In this document: one piece after another, positions 57,109-64,000 of the stretch
Layout: the number at the start of each line of letters is the position of its first letter
Numbering within the stretch: the stretch's first letter is position 1
Assembly (NCBI RefSeq): GCF_000429025.1
Contig: NZ_AUBB01000006.1
Span: forward strand, 496,001 to 560,000
Origin: Actinospineispora spinosispora DSM 44797
GTDB taxonomy: Bacteria; Actinomycetota; Actinomycetes; Mycobacteriales; Pseudonocardiaceae
Length of the DNA stretch: 64,000 bases
Direction: 5' to 3'
Notes under the pieces: generated by a model
Told to the model about the DNA's origin: nothing
The model's input: the letters and a program-made list of their open reading frames with translations, nothing else
Database searches by the model: none
Position numbers and translations under genes: made by a program

Positions 57109-58998
57109 ATGGTGATCACCAGGACGGGCCGTGCGGCGGCGTCGCCTTCGGGCGCGGACCGGCACCGGCTCGGTGTGGTGACCGGGGTGGCGGCGCTGGG
57201 GCTGGATGCGCTGGCGTCCTGCGCCTACGGGCCGGAGGCGATCGTGCTCGCGCTGGCGGTCGCGGGGGCCGCCGGTATCGGGCTGACGGTGCCGGTGACG
57301 CTGATGATCGTGGCCCTGCTCGCGGTGCTGGTCGTGTGCTACCGCCAGGTCATCACGGCCTACCCCGACGGCGGCGGTTCGTACTCGGTCGCGCACGCGA
57401 ACCTGGGACGCAGGGCGGGTCTGGTCGCTGCCGCATCGCTGGTCGTCGACTACGTCCTCAACGTGGCCGTCTCGGTCGCGGCCGGAACCGCGGCGCTGAC
57501 CTCGGCGTTCCCGGCTCTGCTTCCGTGGACGCCGGAGCTGTGCCTGGCCGCGTTGCTGGTGGTGGCCACGGTCAACCTACGCGGCGTGCTGGCCGGTGGG
57601 CGGGCATTCGCGCTGCCGGCCGCGGTGTTCGTCGCCGCTCTGCTCGTTCTCATCGCGGTAGGTCTGATCCGGGGCCGTCCGCTGCATCCTCTGCCTCCGC
57701 CGACCACGTCCGGGATGGCTGCCTCGGTCGGGGTACTGCTCGTCCTTGCCGCGTTCGCCAACGGGTGCGCGGCGCTGACCGGAGTGGAGGCGATCGCCAA
57801 CGCCACGCCGTCGTTCCGGGCCGACCGTGCCCGGACGGCCAGAGCCGCCGAGCTGAGCCTCGGTGTCCTGCTGGGCACGTTGCTGATCGGGCTGGCGGTG
57901 CTGATCGAGCGCTTCGACGTGCGCCCGGTCGAGGGCCGCACGGTGCTGTCCCTCCTCGCCGAGGGCTCGATCGGCACCGGCGTGGGTTTCCTGGTGGTCC
58001 AGTTCGCCACCGTCGTGCTGCTCATGCTGGCCGCGAACACCTCGTACGGCGGGCTTCCGGTCCTGATGGCTCGGCTGGCACGCGACGGTGCGCTGCCGCA
58101 CGTGTTCGGGCTGCGGGCCGACCGCCAGGTCTACCGGTGCGGCATCGCGGTGCTCTCGGTGCTCGCCGGGGGCCTGCTCGTGTTCTCCGGTGGACAGGTG
58201 ACGGTGCTGGTGCCGCTGTTCGCCATCGGGGTGTTCATCGGTTTCGCGTTGTGCCAGGCCGGGATGGTGCGCCACTGGCTACGCGAGCGCGGACCGCGCT
58301 GGCGGGCCCGGCTTGCGATCAACGGCGCCGGTGCGGTGCTCGCCGGGTCGGCGGCCGTCGTCGTCGCCGTCGAGAAGTTCACCGACGGCGCGTGGCTGAT
58401 CGTGCTGGTGGTTCCGCTGCTGGTCCTGCTGTTCTCCTCGGTGCAGCGGGCCTACCGCCGGATCGGCGACGCGCTCGGGGTGGGCGCACAGCCGTTGAGA
58501 CCTCGGCCGGCATCGTCGGTGGTGGTCGTACCGGTCGTGTCGATCACCCGGCTGGCCGCACGCACGCTGTGTGCCGCGATGTCCATGGGCGACCGGGTGG
58601 TCGCGGTGCACGTGGCGTTCGGGACCGAGCCGGAGGACCTGGCGGCCGCCAGGGACCTGCAGGTCAGATGGTCGCGGTGGCGGCCGGACGTACCGATGGT
58701 GCAGCTCGGGTCCGCCCACCGGGTGATCGGGCCGCCGATCGCTCGCTATGTCCGCTCGTTGGACGCGGAGCACGTGCTGGTGCTGATCGGGGAGGTCCGG
58801 CCGGAGCGCTGGTGGGAACAGGCGCTGTTCAACCGTCGCGGCGGGGTGGTCGCCCGCTACGTCGGCAGGCACACGCGAGCGGTCGTGTGCCGCCTGCGGT
58901 TCCCCCTCGACCGGGCCGAACCGCCGACGGCACCGCCCGGCGGCGAAGCACGGGGACCGGGGCAGGCCCGGGTGCGGTCTCGCGCCTTCACCCGCTAG
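57109..58998 (+). CDS. kimA: APC-superfamily permease, KimA-like potassium transporter
   Basis: A 629-residue permease. Residues ~20-460 hold about 12 membrane helices (TGVAALGLDALASCAYGPEA, VVDYVLNVAVSVAAGTAALT, ATVVLLMLAANTSYGGLPVL, FAIGVFIGFALCQAGMVRHW). Residues ~470-600 are a soluble USP-like domain (ASSVVVVPVVSITRLAARTL, then VVAVHVAFGTEPEDLAAARD). Length and layout match Bacillus KimA. Asp33 and Tyr40 have the spacing of KimA D36/Y43, and Asp114 that of D117, but the Thr four residues on is Asn118 here. Location after kup supports K+ uptake; an amino-acid permease is the alternative. Confidence 0.75.
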   Translation: MVITRTGRAAASPSGADRHRLGVVTGVAALGLDALASCAYGPEAIVLALAVAGAAGIGLTVPVTLMIVALLAVLVVCYRQVITAYPDGGGSYSVAHANLGRRAGLVAAASLVVDYVLNVAVSVAAGTAALTSAFPALLPWTPELCLAALLVVATVNLRGVLAGGRAFALPAAVFVAALLVLIAVGLIRGRPLHPLPPPTTSGMAASVGVLLVLAAFANGCAALTGVEAIANATPSFRADRARTARAAELSLGVLLGTLLIGLAVLIERFDVRPVEGRTVLSLLAEGSIGTGVGFLVVQFATVVLLMLAANTSYGGLPVLMARLARDGALPHVFGLRADRQVYRCGIAVLSVLAGGLLVFSGGQVTVLVPLFAIGVFIGFALCQAGMVRHWLRERGPRWRARLAINGAGAVLAGSAAVVVAVEKFTDGAWLIVLVVPLLVLLFSSVQRAYRRIGDALGVGAQPLRPRPASSVVVVPVVSITRLAARTLCAAMSMGDRVVAVHVAFGTEPEDLAAARDLQVRWSRWRPDVPMVQLGSAHRVIGPPIARYVRSLDAEHVLVLIGEVRPERWWEQALFNRRGGVVARYVGRHTRAVVCRLRFPLDRAEPPTAPPGGEARGPGQARVRSRAFTR

Positions 58999-59065
58999 TC
59001 ACGTCACGACGGGGCTTCAGCGGCACCGACGGTGCGCGTGCACGCACGCACCTCCGACCGGGACA

Positions 59066-60607
59066 TCACGGTCCGCCGAGGGAGCCGGTGAGCGCGGCCA
59101 GTGCACGGGGGACGGCCGCGCGGTCGGGCGGGGGTCCGGACCAGCGGGCACCGACGTGGCCGTCCGGTCTGACCAGCAGCGCTCCGTGTGCACCGAGCCC
59201 ACAGAGGTCGAGGTGCTCGGCGGGAAGAGCCTCGACGGTCAGCGGACAGGACACCGCGGTGTGTGGTGCCCAGCCATCGGGGTCCGCGGTGAGCAGCGCG
59301 AACCGTTCACGGGTCACGTCGAGCGTCGAGCGATTCCGGCCCAGCCAGAGATGCGGCACGCGATACCCCGGCTCCGCGGTGGGGACGTACCCGGTACCCG
59401 GCTCCCGACGAATGTCGTCGCCGCCGAGCACCGCGGCGGAGCGGTAGCCGACACCGAGGACCAGGCCGAGCTGAGCGAAGTACTCCTCCGACCACGGCAG
59501 CTCGGCCTCGGTCGCATCCGCCCGCTCCTGACGCCGGCTCTGCACCTCGACCATCAGCCGGGTGTTGGCCACGGCACGGCGCAACGTCTGCTGGGCCACG
59601 GGCTCCCGCTCCGCCTCGTAGGTGTCGAGCAGACCCGGTCCGGCCCATCCGTGCAGGACTCCGGCGAGCTTCCAGCACAGGTTGTGCACGTCGCCGATTC
59701 CGGTGTTCATGCCCAGGCCGCCGACGATGGGCACAGCGTGGACGGCATCGCCGGCCAGGAGGATTCGGCCGTGGTGGAAGCGTTCGGCGACGAATGCGTT
59801 CATCACCCAGTGCTGAACCCGCAGCACCTCGGGCCTCGTGTCGGCGGCCGACCCCAGGGCGTTCGAGACGATGCCTGCCCAGTCGGCACCGGCCACGTCC
59901 TCGGGGGTGGGCCCGAACCAGGCCCAGCCGCCTTCGGGGTAGAGCGGCAGGAACGACCCGTGGGCGGTGAAGTAGACCCCGGCGGGCTGTTCGGCGCACC
60001 ACTGGTCGAGGTCCGCGTCGAACACGACGGTGGTGACGTCCAGCAGAGCTCCCGGGCCGACGGTGCCGATTCCCAACTGCCGCCGGACCGTGGAGTTCGC
60101 GCCGTCGGCGGCGAGCACGTAGTGGGCGCTGAGCCGGATCTCCTCGCCGCTCCGGTGGTCGATGAGGCGGGCCACGACGGCATCGGCTTGCTCCGACAGG
60201 TCGACGAGCTCGGCCCCGAACCACACCGGGGTCTCCGCCGCCGCCAGCAAGGTGGGCTCCAGCCGGTCCTGCGAGGTCACGACGCCGATCACCGGGCTCT
60301 CGGCGATCGGCTCGTGGATTCCGACCATCGCCGCCGTGGCGAAGTCGTCGGCGTGCAGGGTGTCCCGGAAGCGGACGCGGCCGTACCGCGCGCCGAACGC
60401 GCGCTCCGCCACCTCTTCGGCGATCCCGAGCTGACGGAAGATCTCCATCGAGCGGACGTTGACCAACCGGGACCGAGGGAACGGTGACAGTTCGCGACGC
60501 TTCTCCACCAGCACCGTGCGCACACCCCAGCGCTCCAACAGCGCCCGGGCGGCAAGGCCGACCGGCCCACCACCCACGATCAGCACGTCCGTCTCCGGCT
60601 CGGCCAC
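59066..60607 (-). CDS. FAD-dependent aromatic hydroxylase (phenol/polyketide monooxygenase type)
   Basis: A 513-residue class A flavin monooxygenase. DVLIVGGGPVGLAARALLER is the FAD fold, HYVLAADGANSTVRRQLGIG the DG motif near residue 170, and RILLAGDAVHAVPIVGGLGM with NTGIGDVHNLCWKLAGVLHG the GD motif near residue 285. The C-terminal ~130 residues are the thioredoxin-like domain of the phenol 2-monooxygenase/RdmE group (HGALLVRPDGHVGARWSGPP). It acts on an aromatic or polyketide substrate with NAD(P)H and O2. GTG start at 60607 after GGGGAGAG. It lies 11 nt downstream of a TetR gene in one operon. Confidence 0.9.
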   Translation of the reverse strand: MAEPETDVLIVGGGPVGLAARALLERWGVRTVLVEKRRELSPFPRSRLVNVRSMEIFRQLGIAEEVAERAFGARYGRVRFRDTLHADDFATAAMVGIHEPIAESPVIGVVTSQDRLEPTLLAAAETPVWFGAELVDLSEQADAVVARLIDHRSGEEIRLSAHYVLAADGANSTVRRQLGIGTVGPGALLDVTTVVFDADLDQWCAEQPAGVYFTAHGSFLPLYPEGGWAWFGPTPEDVAGADWAGIVSNALGSAADTRPEVLRVQHWVMNAFVAERFHHGRILLAGDAVHAVPIVGGLGMNTGIGDVHNLCWKLAGVLHGWAGPGLLDTYEAEREPVAQQTLRRAVANTRLMVEVQSRRQERADATEAELPWSEEYFAQLGLVLGVGYRSAAVLGGDDIRREPGTGYVPTAEPGYRVPHLWLGRNRSTLDVTRERFALLTADPDGWAPHTAVSCPLTVEALPAEHLDLCGLGAHGALLVRPDGHVGARWSGPPPDRAAVPRALAALTGSLGGP

Positions 60608-60618
60608 CTGTCTCTCCC

Positions 60619-61233
60619 CTATCCGGTGCCCACCGCGCGAACGCCCGCCAGCGCGATCAGCATCGAGATCGTGGCGTCGAGGTCCTCGCCGGACCGGGCA
60701 TCGTCGGGATCGCACACGTGCTGGATGATCAGGCCGTCGATGCCGGCCACCACGATCCGCCCCAGCTGGGCGAAGGAAACGGCGCAGGTCTCGCCCGCGT
60801 TGTCCGCGGCCTGCTCGCACCACTCGGCGACGATGCCCGCGTACCGCTCGTACTGCCAGCGCGCCAGGTGCTCCTGCCCGGGGGTGCGCAGGGCGTAGGT
60901 CGTCAGCTCGTACTGCATGATCTGCAGGTTCCGCCGGTCGGCGACGAGCTGGGACCAGAAGCTGCTCAGCCCCTGCCGGATCGCGTGCTCCAGACCTTTC
61001 TCCAGCTCGGCCGTCCCCTTCAGCACGTCGGCGATCTCGTCGACCACGTCCTCGATCACGGCGCGCAGCAGCAGCTCCTTCGACGGGAAGACGTACTGCA
61101 TCGTGCCCAGCGGAACGCCGGCCTCGGCGGCGACCGCGCGCAGTGACGTGCCGGCAACCCCATCGCGGGTCAGCGCACCCCGGGCGGCGGCCACCAGCTG
61201 CTGCCGGCGCACCGCCGCTTCGACGTAGGGCAT
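60619..61233 (-). CDS. TetR-family regulator
   Basis: A 204-residue TetR protein: HTH in QLVAAARGALTRDGVAGTSL and RAVAAEAGVPLGTMQYVFPS, with the second residue set KELLLRAVIEDVVDEIADVL; the C-domain (SFWSQLVADRRNLQIMQYEL, then TTYALRTPGQEHLARW) is of the BetI/PuuR-like TetR_C type. ATG at 61233 after GGGAAGGGG. It precedes the hydroxylase in an operon and is divergent from an amine oxidase gene; paired similar sequences in the 121-bp spacer (61247-61267 and 61324-61343) are probable operators, one near each start. Confidence 0.88.
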   Translation of the reverse strand: MPYVEAAVRRQQLVAAARGALTRDGVAGTSLRAVAAEAGVPLGTMQYVFPSKELLLRAVIEDVVDEIADVLKGTAELEKGLEHAIRQGLSSFWSQLVADRRNLQIMQYELTTYALRTPGQEHLARWQYERYAGIVAEWCEQAADNAGETCAVSFAQLGRIVVAGIDGLIIQHVCDPDDARSGEDLDATISMLIALAGVRAVGTG

Positions 61234-61246
61234 CACAACCCCTTCC

Positions 61247-61267
61247 CGGTCGATTGACCGAATTCTG
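61247..61267. promoter_or_regulatory. TetR operator-like repeat next to the TetR start
   Basis: The element reads CGGTCGATTGACCGAATTCT and then G. Its first 14 bases form a palindrome CGGTC-n4-GACCG, and the whole is repeated with few changes at 61324-61343. It lies 13 nt before the TetR start. Confidence 0.55.
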
Positions 61268-61323
61268 GCACGGGGCTTGCTCACGATCTTCTCCAGAACC
61301 TATCGTTGCGCCACATTTCAAGT

Positions 61324-61343
61324 CGGTCGACTGACTGAATCTG
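61324..61343. promoter_or_regulatory. TetR operator-like repeat next to the amine oxidase start
   Basis: CGGTCGACTGACTGAATCTG matches the element at 61247-61267 in 17 of 20 positions with one gap. The overlapping 16 bp at 61321-61336 are palindromic except for one base pair (AGTC-n-GTCGAC-n-GACT). It ends 11 nt before the amine oxidase ATG. Confidence 0.55.
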
Positions 61344-61354
61344 AGGAGCGAGAG

Positions 61355-62698
61355 ATGACCGATGTCGATGTTGTCGTGGTGGGCGCGGGGCTGGCCGGCC
61401 TGAGCGCGGCTCGCACGCTGGTCGCGGCGGGCAGGACGGTGACCGTACTGGAGGCCCGGGACCGCGTCGGCGGCCGCAACCTCGGGGGTTTCCTGAGCAA
61501 CGGGGTGCCGGTGGAGATGGGCGGGCAGTGGGTCGGCCCGACGCAGGACGCGGTGCTCGCGCTGATCGACGAGCTGGGACTGGAGACGTTCCCCAGCTTC
61601 GACGACGGCGAGGCACTGACCGTGTTCGACGGAACCCTCGTCCGGTACGCCGACGAGACCTTCGGGCTGCCCGAGGAGTCGGCGAAGGAGATCACGCGGC
61701 TCTGGGAGCAGCTCGAGGTCATGGCCTCGGCGGTCGCGCTCGATGCACCGTGGACGACGGAGAGCGCCGAGGAGCTGGACAGACAGACGTTGGACGCCTG
61801 GCTCACCGCGAACTCGCGGGACGACCTCGCACTGCGGTTCTTCCGGGTGCTGGTACCCGCGCTGTTCTCCGCCGAGTCACCCGAGCTGTCCCTGCTGCAC
61901 TTCCTCTTCTACGTCAGGTCCGGCACCAGCTTGGAGTCGCTCGTCGCCACCACCGGCGGCGCCCAGGAAGCGCGTGTGGTCGGCGGCACGCACCGAATCT
62001 CCGAGCGGATGGCAGCCGAGCTGGGCGACGCGGTCCGGCTGGGGGCGGTCGTCCGCACGATCCGCCACGACGACACCGGCGTGGTCGTCGAGTTCGACGG
62101 CGGCCGCGTCACGGCGGAGCAGGTGATCGTCGCGGTCCCGCAGACCCTGGCCGGACGCCTGCGCTACGTCCCGGCACTGCCCGCGCTGCGTGACGGGCTC
62201 ACCCAGCAGATCCCGGCGGGCTCGGTGATCAAGTTCCAGGTCGGCTACGACACGCCGTTCTGGCGGGAGGACGGTCTCAACGGCTTCGTGCTCAGCCTCG
62301 ACGACGAGTTCAGCCCGATCCTGGACAACTCGCCACCCGACGCCTCCTGCGGTGTGCTGGTCGGGTTCCTGGAGGGCGCCGCGGCGCGCACCGCCACGCT
62401 GATGAGCGTCGAGGAACGCCGTGAGCTCGTTGTGGCCGCGCTGGTCAGGTACTTCGGCCCGAAGGCCGCGCAGCCGTTCGACATCGTGGAGCAGGACTGG
62501 ACGACCGAGGAGTTCACCCGGGGCTGCTACGGCGGCAGACTCGGCGCAGGTGTCTGGACCCAGTACGGCACGGCACTGTCCGCGCCGATCGGTCGCATCC
62601 ACTGGGCAGGCGCGGAGACATCCACGATCTGGAACGGCTACATGGACGGAGCAGTCCGCTCAGGCGCCCGAGCAGCACAGGAAGCCCTCGCCCCGTGA
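61355..62698 (+). CDS. flavin-containing amine oxidase (putrescine/monoamine oxidase type)
   Basis: A 447-residue amine oxidase. DVVVVGAGLAGLSAARTLVA is the FAD fold; VLEARDRVGGRNLGGFLSNG is the RxGGR signature; EMGGQWVGPTQDAVLALIDE follows near residue 50; and the C-terminal GRIHWAGAETSTIWNGYMDG with AVRSGARAAQ is the second FAD signature. A Lys that contacts flavin through water is present in SVIKFQVGYDTPFWREDGLN. It would oxidise a primary amine to aldehyde, ammonia and H2O2. GAGGAGCGAGAG precedes the ATG. It is controlled, by position, by the divergent TetR. Confidence 0.88.
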   Translation: MTDVDVVVVGAGLAGLSAARTLVAAGRTVTVLEARDRVGGRNLGGFLSNGVPVEMGGQWVGPTQDAVLALIDELGLETFPSFDDGEALTVFDGTLVRYADETFGLPEESAKEITRLWEQLEVMASAVALDAPWTTESAEELDRQTLDAWLTANSRDDLALRFFRVLVPALFSAESPELSLLHFLFYVRSGTSLESLVATTGGAQEARVVGGTHRISERMAAELGDAVRLGAVVRTIRHDDTGVVVEFDGGRVTAEQVIVAVPQTLAGRLRYVPALPALRDGLTQQIPAGSVIKFQVGYDTPFWREDGLNGFVLSLDDEFSPILDNSPPDASCGVLVGFLEGAAARTATLMSVEERRELVVAALVRYFGPKAAQPFDIVEQDWTTEEFTRGCYGGRLGAGVWTQYGTALSAPIGRIHWAGAETSTIWNGYMDGAVRSGARAAQEALAP

Positions 62699-62751
62699 GC
62701 GCTCGGAACACTCAGGACAACTCTTCCGTCGTGAGTGGCGAGGGACGAAAG

Positions 62752-63579
62752 TCAGGCAAGCGCCTGAGTACCGACGACGCCGAGGAGCGCGAGGCGTTCG
62801 GCATCCGGTGTACCCGGCTCAGCCGTGTACACGAGAATGCGCAGGTCACTGCCGGCGACGCTGAGCAGGTCGCAGTTCAGCGTCAGCTCCCCCACCATCG
62901 GATGGTCGACCGTCTTGACCGCCACCTGGTGCCCGCCCATCACCTCGGAGTCCCACAGCCGCGCGAACCGGTCGCTGTTCGCGCGCAGCTCGCCGATCAG
63001 GCGCGCCAACCGCCGGTCGGCCGGATAACGGCTCGCGGTCGCGCGCAGTTCGGCGACCTGCTCGGCCTCGAGCGAACGTCGATCGCCCGGTGTGTAGCGG
63101 GCGCGGCTGCCCGAGCCGAGAAAGGTGCGCCAGATCGCATTGCGCTCGTTGCCGTGGAACTCGCCCATGAGCGCCGTGTACAGCGGGTTGGCCAGCAGCA
63201 GCGTCCATGACGCGTCGGCGACCGCGACCGGTGTCCCGGTCAGCCGGTCCAGCATCCGGTGGATGCCGGGACTGATGTAGGCCGGCACGGTGCCGCGCCC
63301 GGGTGGTACGAGCCCGGCGACGGTGAACAGGTGCGCACGCTCCGTCTCGGACACGCGCAGCGCCCTGCCGAGCGCTTCGACGACCTGTTCGCTCGGGTTG
63401 GTCGCCCTGCCCTGTTCCAGGCGGGTGACGTAGTCGACCGAGATCCCGGCGAGCAGGGCCAGCTCCTCGCGGCGCAGCCCGGCGGCGCGCCGACGACCAC
63501 CCGAGGGGAGGCCGGCGGCCTCGGGCGAGACCCGGTCACGCCACAGGCGCACGGTCCGTCCGAACTCCCGAGTCGCCAT
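62752..63579 (-). CDS. XRE regulator with MmyB-type ligand-binding domain (second)
   Basis: A 275-residue regulator of the same family as that at 17809-18699. Residues ~10-70 are the HTH (RRAAGLRREELALLAGISVD, then YVTRLEQGRATNPSEQVVEA). Residues ~100-260 are the MmyB-like ligand-binding domain (ISPGIHRMLDRLTGTPVAVA, LLLANPLYTALMGEFHGNER, DHPMVGELTLNCDLLSVAGS). The ATG at 63579 is the end of a symmetric spacer shared with the divergent SDR gene. It probably represses both until a small hydrophobic ligand binds. Confidence 0.9.
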   Translation of the reverse strand: MATREFGRTVRLWRDRVSPEAAGLPSGGRRRAAGLRREELALLAGISVDYVTRLEQGRATNPSEQVVEALGRALRVSETERAHLFTVAGLVPPGRGTVPAYISPGIHRMLDRLTGTPVAVADASWTLLLANPLYTALMGEFHGNERNAIWRTFLGSGSRARYTPGDRRSLEAEQVAELRATASRYPADRRLARLIGELRANSDRFARLWDSEVMGGHQVAVKTVDHPMVGELTLNCDLLSVAGSDLRILVYTAEPGTPDAERLALLGVVGTQALA

Positions 63580-63683
63580 GTCACCACTGTGCACGGCCGG
63601 ACCGGGGATTTCCTGGTACTGCCGGTCCCAGGAAATCCGGTCTCCTGGCTGATCCGGCCGCACGGCAGCACGGTGGTGACATG
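63577..63683. promoter_or_regulatory. nested symmetric region between divergent XRE and SDR starts
   Basis: Three pairs of perfect complementary arms are nested about a common centre: CATGTCACCAC (63577-63587) with GTGGTGACATG (63673-63683), which include both ATG codons; CGGCCGGA (63594-63601) with TCCGGCCG (63653-63660); and GGATTTCCTGG (63606-63616) with CCAGGAAATCC (63628-63638). The inner pair is the best operator candidate. Confidence 0.65.
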
Positions 63684-64000
63684 ACGACCACATTGATCAC
63701 CGGGGCCAACAAGGGGCTCGGCTTCGAGACCGCCCGCCGGCTCGTCGCGCAGGGCCACACCGTCTATCTCGCCAGCCGTGATGCAGGTCGCGGCCGGCGC
63801 GCCGCGGAACGGCTCGGCGCACGCGCCATCGGGCTCGACGTCACCGACGAGGCCTCGGTCCAGGCCGCCGCGACGACGGTCGCGGCCGAGGGCGGGCTCG
63901 ATGTACTGGTCAACAACGCCGGTGTCGCCGAGGAGTGGACCGACGAGAACGGCGTGATCGGTGCCGGGGAGCTGACCGGGGACGTCATGCTCCGGACGTT
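63681..64000 (+). CDS. short-chain dehydrogenase/reductase (SDR), N-terminal part (cut by window edge)
   Basis: The first 106 codons of an SDR: TTLITGANKGLGFETARRLV holds the TGxxxGxG cofactor loop, VYLASRDAGRGRRAAERLGA has an Arg after strand 2 that favours NADP(H), IGLDVTDEASVQAAATTVAA and LDVLVNNAGVAEEWTDENG the DVxD and NNAG motifs. The YxxxK active site lies beyond the window. It resembles carbonyl-reductase-like SDRs. It is divergent from the XRE regulator with which it shares the symmetric control region. Confidence 0.88.
   Translation, partial: MTTTLITGANKGLGFETARRLVAQGHTVYLASRDAGRGRRAAERLGARAIGLDVTDEASVQAAATTVAAEGGLDVLVNNAGVAEEWTDENGVIGAGELTGDVMLRT

Overview
The window is very GC-rich DNA with actinobacterial gene families: a SigF/SigB-type stress sigma factor with an RsbW-like partner, GAF-ANTAR regulators, a 13E12 (DUF222) HNH protein, a MenJ-type menaquinone reductase, DUF6131 mini-proteins, MmyB-type XRE regulators, and many GTG starts and 4-nt start/stop overlaps. 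This fits a free-living actinomycete, most likely of the Pseudonocardiales. The species cannot be named from the sequence. No rRNA, tRNA, insertion sequence, integrase or CRISPR array was seen.

Layout. 1-8 kb: stress and signalling block (alpha/beta-hydrolase ends, anti-sigma/sigma pair, two small proteins sharing a FxGRVAGxDxG motif, a MerR-B12 type regulator, a transketolase relic, two GAF-ANTAR genes, the first DUF6131 gene). 7.7-11.7 kb: four glycosyltransferase genes joined by ATGA overlaps. 12-17 kb: M13 metallopeptidase, an ECF sigma / zinc-finger-Asp23 / Asp23 operon, CsbD, and the second DUF6131 gene. 17-25 kb: small catabolic or detoxification units, each beside its own regulator (SDR/XRE, LysR/hydrolase, TetR with a monooxygenase-RidA-SDR operon, and a fused double MarR). 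25.5-29.4 kb: a three-subunit, Tat-exported PaoABC-type molybdenum aldehyde oxidoreductase. 29.4-32 kb: a gene graveyard (atoE, ispG and ParB-like relics) around an intact TMEM175-type channel gene. 32-42 kb: MenJ, 13E12 HNH protein with a LexA-like box, CoA-transferase plus acyl-CoA dehydrogenase, L,D-transpeptidase, RclA-like flavoprotein with AraC regulator, and an esterase. 42.6-43.4 kb: two convergent truncated signalling genes and an intact receiver protein. 43.4-54 kb: anchored DUF4097-like protein, AraC/chloroperoxidase pair, LysR, GMC oxidoreductase, flavin monooxygenase, a quinone oxidoreductase lacking its cofactor domain, enolase, LysR. 54-59 kb: potassium block (PhoU, a 41-residue membrane protein, Kup, KimA-like permease). 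59-64 kb: aromatic hydroxylase and TetR opposite an amine oxidase, then XRE opposite an SDR that runs off the window.

How it works together. The common design is a regulator beside, usually divergent from, one to three oxidoreductase or hydrolase genes, often with readable palindromic sites between them. The clearest circuits are: a 19-bp ACTTGGTC-n3-GACCAAGT-type site found twice before the monooxygenase operon and once before its TetR gene; a GCGTGC-n5-GCACGC site before the double-MarR gene and again before the PaoABC-type operon; and a symmetric intergenic region between the last XRE/SDR pair. Two GTTT-n15-GGGTAG promoters look like targets of the stress sigma factor encoded in the same window. 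I see no complete, obviously new defence or biosynthetic system. The most distinctive candidates are the glycosyltransferase cassette, the two operator circuits, the GRVAG small-protein pair and the potassium block with a hairpin over the KimA ribosome binding site.
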